From Onthophagus taurus (Eukaryota > Arthropoda > Insecta > Coleoptera > Scarabaeidae), in NCBI RefSeq assembly GCF_036711975.1, contig NC_091972.1, positions 35,593,001-35,657,000 of the forward strand: a stretch of 64,000 nt of DNA, read 5' to 3'. A model generated the notes under the pieces. It did not search any database. It was given only the letters and a program-made list of their open reading frames with translations, and was not told the DNA's origin. The position numbers were made by a program, and so were the translations under genes. Positions 55,960-64,000 of this stretch are shown piece by piece; position 1 is the first letter of the stretch; the number at the start of each line of letters is the position of its first letter.

Positions 55960-58900
55960 TTAATCACTAAATCCTAAATGAAGAAGTTTACGTATAAAAT
56001 GAGGTCCATTCCAAAATCCTTTCAACATGACATTCCAATACAAAAATGGTATCACTTCCTTTTTCATAAAGTACATAATTTTTGACTCGCAATTTTGTGA
56101 GAACGGGAAAGTTTCTAAAGGACAAAAACTGTAATCGAATTCTGCTAAGACACATTTTCCTACACCAGTAACTATTGGACAGGAAGCATAACCATTGTAT
56201 CGTGCTTTACATTTTTGTCCGCTCAAAACGGATTGAATGTTTTTGTACACGATAGGTGCTTGAGCAGCTACAAATAAAACATTAATTTAATATATTAAAA
56301 ATAACCAGAAATTTTATTACCGCATGCTGCTGCTGTTTTCGCATTAGGTGTGTTTGAACAATCTCCAAAAGCAAAAATATTAGGATACCGAACATGTTGC
56401 ATTGTGTATTTATCCACTTCGACATAACCAAACTTATTTACCAACGATTTACATGTTGTTATTGCATCTGGTGGTTGCATTGGCGGCGTAACATGTAAAA
56501 TTGAATACTAAAATAATATGTTAATTTATTAAAACAAATTTAATTTTTTTTTCAAATATTACCCTTTGAATGAATGGAGCGTTAGTTCTGACGTGTGTAA
56601 AAACTGCTTCATTTCTTTCTGGCCTCACTTCAATTAATTTTGTTAACACATTTACGTTGATCTCTCTTTTTTTACAAATGTTTACTAGAGTTCCTTCGTA
56701 GTGTTTTACGGCGAATATTTTAGGAAATGGTGTATTATAAAAAATATTTGCTTTATTCCGTAAACCTTTCTAAAAGTAATAAATAATCAATGTGATTTTT
56801 TGGATAATTTAAAATAATAGATAAATGTGTTGCTAATTTTTAAACTTATTCTATTTTCTTTAGACTCTTAATCGTTGAGATCTGCTAATAACATTAGGGC
56901 AGAAAAACGAATAATTTGTTAAGTTTGATACTTTACAAGAATTCGGTAACTTAATATTTTATCTAAACGTTTTGTTTACTTTTTTGGTTCTATGTTCTAA
57001 GGAAAAAACGGTTGCTGAGATAAAGAAATGTCATTTTTCTATTTTGGTTGACGAAAAGTTAAAAAAAGAATTCTTAGGGTTTTAACTGTTAGAATAGCTT
57101 GATGCCGAAATAATAAGTGTCACGATGTTTAATGTACGTCGATTGAACATGGGGAAACTCTTGGGTTTGGAATTCTGGATTTGATTGATGTGGTACAATG
57201 GCTTAATGCAAAAATAGAAGACCAGCTTGAACGTAAAGGGTTAATGAAGATTACCTTTCTAGAAAATTGGACACAATTTCGGGTACAATTCGAAAAAATA
57301 AATTGAATCTTCTTCGATAATTGGTTATTACACAGGAGAAGAGTGTGTTTGTTATAAGTCATGTAGTGTCTTACTCAAGTAAGTGATCTTTTTAAATTAA
57401 GTATTATAGACTTATATAAATTTAGTGTTCGGATTTATCTTTCCCTTAGAACTACATTTCAGTCTTTGCTCTTCTTTGACACGCACATTACACGATAACA
57501 TTGAGGTTTCTTCTTTGCTTCTGATTCGCCTCGTTTTAATCTACGATTGAAATAAGTTTTAATTATGTTCCAGTCGGTGTAAGATGCCAATACATCGGCA
57601 TATGTTGACATAATGGTACTTTTCGTTGTTAACAGATTTGACTTATACATTAGCTACATTACTAGGCTTAGATCGCTAGTTTAGAGCACTCTGATACATC
57701 ACACTAATAGAGGAAGATAAAAATTGATATATTCACTCCCTTGACATCACAAAAAAGTGATTGTCTGTCAGATATAATTTCAGCAGCTGATAGTGTAGAT
57801 GAGGAAGGAGATTATTAGAGGCTTGAGATACATCGAGGAAAGCTGCAGAACAATATCTTTTGCAATTCTCATTAATCTAGTTAGAAAAATAACTTGCTCT
57901 ATTATTCCGTGTTTGTTGCCAAAGTCTAATTGATGATCCAGGATTATTTCCCTATTTTTTTATTATCGTGTTGAGTCTCTTGACATACAACTTTTTGAAG
58001 ACCTTGCAGAGCATAGGTAGCAATGTTCTCCTAGTTTATGAACCATAATAATTGGAGCCACTTTCCAGATGCTAGGGAATTCCTAGCACCTGATAGATAG
58101 TTCCTGAGGAACTTTTCCTGTAATAACGTTCATTCTAGCAGCCTTATGTATATTTATTTTGTTTCATTATGATCTGTTTTATGTTGTAGTTGTGAACGTG
58201 CAGTGAGACAGTTCCATAGAAAATGTCACGTCTAAGGAGCTCAAAAGGACGTTACGGTCTCTAGACGTTTTGAGAAGTTATTTTCATATTTAGTAGGGGG
58301 AATGTGTTCTGATTTTTTTAGTCTTCTGGTGGCTTTTCTAGGTATTTTGGAATGCTTTGGTTTTGTTCTTCTTGTATTAAGTTTTTGTTTGACTGATGAA
58401 GAAGTTATATCTTTTCATAGTGGTGTTTCATAGTCCATGCTACCTCTTGTATATGCTTCGCCAGCTTAACCACCGTTGTTTCTAGGTGCAGTTCTAATTT
58501 TAAAGGTTGATCTAGCCAGATTAGGTTATCTAATTTTTCTCTGAATGCATCCCAATGTTTTTTTTGTTATGTAAGATGAACGTTGATTATTACCAAGGAG
58601 TAGTCTGAAGATAAATTAAAGCAACTTTCTGCTTTATATTTCTTTGTGTTGATTCCTTTAATAATAAAGATCAAAATTTTTTTGTGTTACTAACAGAGGA
58701 TTTGTAGAAGACTAACCGTCTTTGTATTCGACGTTGATCTCGGTATCGTTGTGGACATTATTTGTACTTGGTGACTTTCCATTTTCTAGAGACTTTGAGA
58801 GATAGAGTCCTCTTACTACAAATCTAAATGTCTTCCCATTTTTTGGTTTGAAGGTGTGGCAACTTGACAGTCTTAAAGTGTTTCACCTCGAACACTTGGA

Positions 58901-60107
58901 TCTTAATCGATTTGAAGCCGGTGTTACCATGATATAATTACTTGTAATCTTTTGCATCAGAGTGTGTATTAATAATCTGTTTGTTACTCGTTTCTATTGG
59001 TTTTTGTAGCAATAGTTGCTGAGCTTTGATTTTTTTCATGCCGTTATGGACTTCTTAATAGTTTTTTGTGATAGATGGATTCATGCTGAGATTGTTGGAG
59101 AAGCGTTGTGTTTATACTGGGGTGCTGTTTTGTTGGTGAGGTTAGTAGTGTTGCGTCATTTGCAGCTAGTTTTTGTAACAATGCATCCGCCGGTTGCATT
59201 AGAAGAGTTTCATTTTTTTGTAACATGAAACAATAGCGCAGTGAACGCTTATGCTCTATGGATCTAAATAAACACTGGAAATCTAAAAAAGGTTACAAAA
59301 GACGAGAATTTCTCAAGCAGCTTAGAAAAAATTGAGCAGTATTAGAATACGCGGAGTAAAAGCTTCCATGTTAAAACTTGAACCGATTTATCACTTACTA
59401 TTCTTAAAATATCCTCCATAAGTAAACATATTTTAAGGGGAGCTCCAGCACATTTTATCAATCCATGAGGAAACGTAAATATTAAATTTCCTCCTCTAAA
59501 TTTTTCTAAAGCGTGATAAGTTTTCTCTGCGTAATGTTTCGAATAAATTGAACCAACGTTATAATAATGTTCTAAAGCATCAGTGAGACCTTTTATCTAA
59601 ACACAAAAAAATTAAACATTACATTTACAGTAACTCAATTTGAAAATGAAATAACCTTATCGAAACACAACTTCAATCCCACCGCTATAACTAAAATATC
59701 GTATTCTATTTCATCTCCTTTACATGTTACAACGGCGTTTTTATCCGGAAGGAATTCAGTGACTTCATCTTGTATCCATATTACGTTTTTTGGTAAAACT
59801 TCAGCAGTCGGTTTTGATGTATCTTTCATTCGTTTTATGCCTGCGCCACATAATGTGAACCATCCTTGGTAAAAATGGTCGGGCGATGGTTCTAAGAGGA
59901 TCAATTGAGGTTTTTTTATAATTCGGGTTAATTTAGAAGCCAAACAACATCCTCCAGTCCCACCTCCTACCATCAACACTTTGCAACTATTAACGAGAAC
60001 AAAGTAAGAATAAATAAACTTAGATAGTTGTAATTAACTTACCTGTAATTACCTAATAAGCCGTAGTATAATGAGAAAAATCTTATGCCAGAATTTGTAT
60101 TAAACAT
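55960..60107 (-). CDS. SQOR: Sulfide:quinone oxidoreductase, mitochondrial, paralogue 1
   Basis: FAD enzyme of the inner mitochondrial membrane. It oxidises H2S to persulfide sulfur and passes electrons to ubiquinone. Exons: 60043-60107, 59656-59986, 59399-59596, 56563-56769, 56321-56507, 55960-56267; 1296 nt, 431 aa, all in phase. Exon 1 is a short basic/aromatic presequence. The FAD Rossmann motif VGGGTGGCC is near residue 28, followed by FYQGWFTLCGAG. The catalytic Cys block KCAGAP has Cys181, and NGYASCPIV has Cys359. The second FAD block is GDCSNTPNAKTAAA. The C-terminus ends LLHLGFSD. Poly(A) signal AATAAA is at 55936-55941 (minus). The intron of 2.6 kb holds a LINE. The exon 2 donor is GTTATT, an unusual continuation. 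It is a tandem paralogue of the next gene, with exons 2-4 of identical length. Confidence 0.92.
56770..57649. other. SQOR paralogue 1 intron 3, unassigned part
   Basis: A plus-strand reading at about 57178-57300 (DLIDVVQWLNAKIEDQLERK) looks coding-like but is short and unrecognised. Otherwise nothing supported. Confidence 0.3.
57650..59240 (-). mobile_element. Jockey-like LINE remnant in SQOR intron
   Basis: Minus strand, with frameshifts: IWKVAPIIMVHKLG (RT entry block), SRDSTR, LDHQLDFGNKHGIIEQV (the RT block usually H-Q-F-G-F-R-x-x-H-S-T-x-x-Q) and LSSMYLKPL. Upstream sequence to 59240, with a Gln/Leu-rich open frame (59044-59226), probably belongs to the same element. Confidence 0.6.
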
Positions 60108-60361
60108 TGATTTTTTAAATTATTTAAATGAAATTGACTTGAAATTTTGTTGCGAAACCATGATAAATTTTTTGTAGAACAAAAAATGTTCAACCTAACA
60201 TTTTTTATTTAATTTAAAATGATTAAAAAATTTTAATGACAAAGTCATTATGAAGGAAGTGTAAAAAGTAGTGTCATATAATTAAATAATTGAATTTGAT
60301 ACATTTTTTAAAAATATTTATATAAATTATTTATTAAAAAATAAAAACATACAAAAATTAA
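60108..60361. other. Spacer between the SQOR paralogues
   Basis: About 250 bp, very AT-rich. It must hold the poly(A) site of paralogue 2 (minus AATAAA at 60330-60335) and the promoter of paralogue 1. No other feature seen. Confidence 0.6.
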
Positions 60362-63300
60362 TTATTCACTCCGTTCATCTTTTTGCATTTTTCTTTTTTT
60401 TTCTAACCCCAAATGTAAACATTTTCTTATAAGATGCGGCCCATTCCAGTAACCCTTCATCATCAGATTCCAATACAATCGAGGCATAACTTCTTTTTTC
60501 ATAATATACGTCATCCACAATTCGCGATTTTGCGAGAACGGAAACGTTTCTTTGGGTTGATAACTGTAATCAAACTCGGCTAAAACACATTTTCCTATTG
60601 CTGTTACTATAGGACACGATGCGTAACCATCATAAAAAGCACACATTTTCTCCCCGGCAAGAAAACATTGGATATTTTTAAATATTACTGGTACTTGCGA
60701 AGCACACGCAGCAGCAGTTTTAGCGTTTGGTATTGCAGTGCAATCACCAACTCCAAAAATATTAGGATATTCAAGATGTTGCATTGAGTATTTGTTCACT
60801 TTAACATACCCAATTTTATTTACAAGCGATTTACAACTTCTTACCGAACATGGGGGATACATTGGAGGAGTTGCGTGTAAAATTGAATACTTAAAAAATC
60901 ATTAATTATATATTTTCAGCTTTTCTTTTATCTTTACCTGTATAGCACATTTATCGTGAGTTGCAATATTTTCAAAAACCGCCAAACATTTATCTGGTAC
61001 AACTTCAACTAAATTTGATTGTAAGACAACATCAATTTTTCTTCTTTCGGCAATATCAATTAATGTTTTTTCGTAATATTTTACGGTATATAAATATGGA
61101 TATGGTGTATGATAAGTAAAATACGCATTTTGTCTTTTTCCTTTCTAAAAATTAAAAGAATTTTATTAAAAATAGATCAGAAGAAACTATATTGAGAAAC
61201 GAAATGAAGCAAAAAGGCTGATAAAGGACTCCTCCTAAAGAATAAGATATATCAAAAATAAAAGAAAAAGTTTGGAAATATTACAAGGAATCCTAGAAGC
61301 CTGGAGAGAACATTAAACAGACATGCATTGGGAAAACAGGGGAGAAAAACATAGAAGAAAAACAAGAAGGAACAGGACGACATACAAGAAGGGTAGAAAC
61401 AGGAACCAATAACGGAAGAGGACTTTTAATCATGGCAACTAAAATCTTGCCCAATTTTAATACAACGTAAGTACACGTTTGAACTTGAGCGCGCGCTCTG
61501 GCGATTATTCGGTCACTGCTACATGCACCAAATGCAGCCAGAGAACAAAAATAAACAGCAAATAATTCTAATTTGACATCCAATACAGATAAAAGAGAAT
61601 CTCCTAAGTCTTAGGAGTCATACTACGTGAAAAGAGGATGGCGGGATTAGATGAAGATAGATATTTTTTTCTATCGTTACTTCCGGCGTTTAAGAAATTT
61701 GACGAAGACCAGAAATTTATGGCTAAGACAGAAGCTATGAACGTATGAGTCTGCACCGTTGAGCTATTACTTTACTAACTTTGCATTAGTACTCCCAGAG
61801 CAGTTAGTGTACCAACCTCAACCATGTACCTGTATTACTAGTCCATCAACTCAAGATACATTACTGTTTGCAGAATCCCCATCACTATGGGATGGGTCTT
61901 CGACATTAAAGCCAGTAAGATATTAAAACTCATATGATTCATTGTAAAGTCATTGAAGAATTTCATAGGCTCCATCAATGATTCGTAAAGTTTATAAAAT
62001 TGACCATTAAATCGTTGACTAATAAGAGGATGAACTCAAAAACGCGTGTTTTTCTTTTTTCTTCTTTTGATAATCAACGCACAAACACATGCGATGTCAG
62101 TAGCGTCCGTGTTGCAAATCTCATGGCAAATGTTTAATTGGGTTATTTTGAAATTAAACAACAAAATTGAACACTTAAACCTAAACGCAATAAAAACAAG
62201 GTATTGATTGTATGTAGTTGACATCTTCAATGTCAACGTCAATTACAAGGAAACAGAAATATGGAAGAACTGCCTTAAACAGAAAGGAATGGCCTTGAAT
62301 GTAGAAAAAGCAAAATTAACCCTAGAATGCTACAGAAATGAGAATCGATGGAAGAAGAATGGAAAGGGTGGAAACATATGAGTATCTGGCACACAAATCA
62401 GCAAGTATGGGTGCATTGATAAAGAAATAAGACGCAGAATAGTAATGCCAATAGAATATACCATAAAATTAACAAAACACTAATAAGGAAAGACTCATAT
62501 ACACTGTGTTAATTAATTATCGTACCCGACGTCATCATTGCAAGTATGCAACCAATATTACAGTATTCGTATTACAATACGCAAATCGCATTATTGGTTG
62601 CGTACTTGCAATGATGACGTCGGGTACGATAATTAATTAACACACTGTATATTTGCCAACCCTAACATACGGAGCTGGATCATGGACGATAACAGAAAAA
62701 CTTCGATCAAAAGTAACTGCGTTAGAAATGAAATACCTACGATGGGTGGTGCGAAGAACAAACGTGCTAGGATCTTATAGTACAAATAATACAACTTCAG
62801 TGGTACGAATACCTGAAAAGGGCCCAAAGAGAATCATGGAGATGAGGATAAAAGGGAGAAGGCATAGTAAAACCTGGGAAGGCAACATAGAAGAAGCAGC
62901 CAGAAAGAGAGGAAAATTGACTTAACAAATAAAGAACCTAGCCAATAACAAGCAAGAATGCAGGAAATTTTTCAATACTTCAAGTAAGTAATAAAAATAT
63001 AAATTATCAATTTAAATTACCAATCTGAGAAGATCCTCCAAAAGATAACATATTTTTAGTGGTGCCCCAGCACATTTAACTGGCGATTTAGGATAAGTAA
63101 ACACCAAATTGCCTTCTTTAAACCCATTCAAAGCGTAATATGTTTTTTCGGCATATTTAGGTGAAAATATACTACCAACATCCTGATAATATTCAAGGGC
63201 TTGTAATAAACCAGGAATCTAAAAATACTCTCAAACATTTTAATTTTTATTTAACAAGATTTGTGATTTATTTTACCTTTTCCCAACTCATTTCAACTCC

Positions 63301-63750
63301 TGTTGCTAAAACTAAAACATCATAACAGATTATAACCCCTTTACGAGTCGTAACGGTATTTTTCTCGGGATTAAATTCATTTGCGGCATCTTGAATCCAC
63401 ACGACATTTTTTGGTAGTACTTTTTTCATGGGTCTTACGGTTTGGTTTATTTTTTTTATTCCGGCACCGCAAAGTGTAAACCAGCCTTGGTAATAATGAT
63501 TATTAGATGGTTCTAAAATAATCACGTGGGATTTATGCATTATTCTAGATAATTTTGCACCTAATGAACATCCACCAGCTCCTCCACCAACGATTAGAAC
63601 CTTACAACTAAATATTTAATAAATATTAACTCGTCTTTAATAGTAATAAAATATTATTTACCTGTATTTATCTAAGGATGGTTGAGAAATAGAAAAAAAT
63701 CTTTTCCATTTTGAAGCTGGGATGTATTTAATGGTTAAAAGACTAAACAT
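60362..63750 (-). CDS. SQOR: Sulfide:quinone oxidoreductase, mitochondrial, paralogue 2
   Basis: Same enzyme family and reaction as the neighbour. Exons: 63662-63750, 63277-63607, 63021-63218, 60938-61144, 60362-60889; 1353 nt, 450 aa, all in phase, the length of the human enzyme. The presequence is MFSLLTIKYIPASKWKRFFS. FAD motif VGGGAGGCS; catalytic KCAGAP with Cys189; YDGYASCPIV with Cys367; second FAD block GDCTAIPNAKTAAA. The C-terminus has a basic extension (EKKRKMQKDERSE) lacking in paralogue 1. Its last exon is uninterrupted where paralogue 1 has an intron after TAAAC. The intron of 1.9 kb holds LINE, BESS-like and MITE sequence. Both copies keep the redox Cys residues, so both are probably active. 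Confidence 0.93.
61165..61590 (+). mobile_element. LINE ORF2 fragment in SQOR intron
   Basis: Plus-strand reading, with frameshifts, includes EAKRLIKDSS and an NITRNPRSLERTLNRHALG block, resembling the linker part of LINE ORF2. Decayed and unassigned to family. Confidence 0.35.
61637..61745 (+). pseudogene. BESS-motif remnant
   Basis: The reading MAGLDEDRYFFLSLLPAFKK then FDEDQKFMAKTEAMNV has the pattern D-x-x-F-x-L-S-L-L-P of the BESS motif. That motif forms the C-terminal end of MADF-BESS DNA-binding proteins of insects. A stop follows at once (one frameshift would continue it with MSLHR). The MADF part is not visible. It may come from a gene fragment or from a transposon that carries such a protein. 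Confidence 0.45.
62250..62930 (+). mobile_element. LINE ORF2 C-terminal fragment, split by a MITE
   Basis: Left part: NCLKQKGMALNVEKAK and QISKYGCIDKEIRRRI. Right part: YLPTLTYGAGSWTITEK, ALEMKYLRWVVRRTN and the C-terminal KGRRHSKTWEGNIEEAARKR. The order is that of LINE ORF2 after the catalytic box. The 147-bp palindromic MITE sits exactly at the point between the two, where intact elements read continuously. Confidence 0.75.
62502..62648. mobile_element. 147-bp near-perfect palindromic MITE
   Basis: The arms of about 60 bp (CAcTGTGTTAATTAATTATC, CGTACCCGACGTCATCATTG and GCAACCAATA) are reverse complements with two or three mismatches. The spacer is about 30 bp. TA on both sides (TATA|CAC..CTG|TATA) fits a Tc1/mariner-type target duplication. 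The arms carry the CRE-like motif GACGTCA. Confidence 0.85.
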
Positions 63751-64000
63751 GAATATTGGAAATTATTAAGTCATAAGGTTATATTTTATGTCAGATTGAT
63801 GACTTGACTTTAGTAAAAATAATAGTTGAAATATAATTATATTTTCAGATTTGCTAAAAAATAAATATAATTGGGTTTATACTAAAATACTAAAATTAGA
63901 TACTTAAAAAATCGTAACTTACGAATTAATTGCGATTTCATGATGAAATAAAAAGCTTTTTAAGGCAAATTTAATAAAGTTTCAGTGCGCTGTAAACTAT
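63751..64000. other. Upstream region of SQOR paralogue 2
   Basis: AT-rich sequence 5' of the paralogue 2 start on the minus strand. It should contain its promoter. No clear element recognised. Confidence 0.4.

Noticed and set aside
1..64000. tRNA, rRNA or other structured RNA genes
   Set aside because: No cloverleaf with A and B boxes and no rRNA-like stretch was recognised by eye. A tRNAscan or Rfam search would be needed to exclude small ones.

Overview
The window is nuclear DNA from an animal, almost certainly an insect and perhaps a beetle. Coding exons are short and separated by many introns of about 50 bp with GT..AG ends. The sequence is AT-rich, and introns and intergenic spaces are packed with decayed transposable elements of insect-typical families (Jockey-like and other LINEs, hAT, PIF/Harbinger, piggyBac, Tc1/mariner, pogo-like, Gypsy and several MITE families). 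The order-level assignment is inference; no species is claimed.

Five gene models are well supported or likely, and four of them close exactly. (1) At 1267-12226 (-) lies a large, disordered, Lys/Ser-rich protein. It is possibly ZNF106-like, and its 3' part is not seen. (2) At 13205-13584 (+) lies ATP synthase coupling factor 6: 2 exons, 108 aa. (3) At 13850-27057 (-) lies a chromokinesin of the KIF4/Klp3A family: 11 coding exons, 1129 aa, with the motor at the N-terminus and the Cys-rich (CXC) motif near the C-terminus. (4) At 33395-55326 (+) lies the catalytic subunit of DNA polymerase epsilon: 22 coding exons, 2205 aa, with exonuclease, polymerase and C-terminal Cys motifs all present. (5) At 55960-63750 (-) lie two tandem paralogues of mitochondrial sulfide:quinone oxidoreductase (431 and 450 aa). 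For models 2 to 5 every exon joins in phase and the total length is a multiple of three, which is strong internal support.

Between and inside these genes, the ZNF106-like gene holds a 7.6-kb intron with a LINE split by a MITE and fragments of mariner-like and pogo-like elements. The KIF4 gene holds a 3.2-kb intron (LINE, a 552-bp MITE, hAT) and a 6.2-kb intron (a 183-bp satellite array and a TTAA-flanked piggyBac element built as a long palindrome). From 27.1 to 33.4 kb is a transposon-rich intergenic stretch: LINE endonuclease, Tc1-like, fold-back, LINE RNase H, and a 1.25-kb long inverted repeat. The POLE introns hold hAT remnants, a Gypsy RT split by a MITE, LINE RTs, and two Harbinger-type elements.

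The host genes are unrelated housekeeping functions: mitochondrial ATP synthesis, mitosis/cytokinesis, leading-strand replication and sulfide detoxification. KIF4 and Pol epsilon are both known in other animals to depend on iron-sulfur clusters, but their proximity is probably chance. I saw no tRNA, rRNA or CRISPR array. The most unusual features are structural: the palindromic piggyBac derivative, the satellite in a kinesin intron, the long inverted repeats, the in-frame 18-bp minisatellite, and the SQOR tandem pair with one differing intron.
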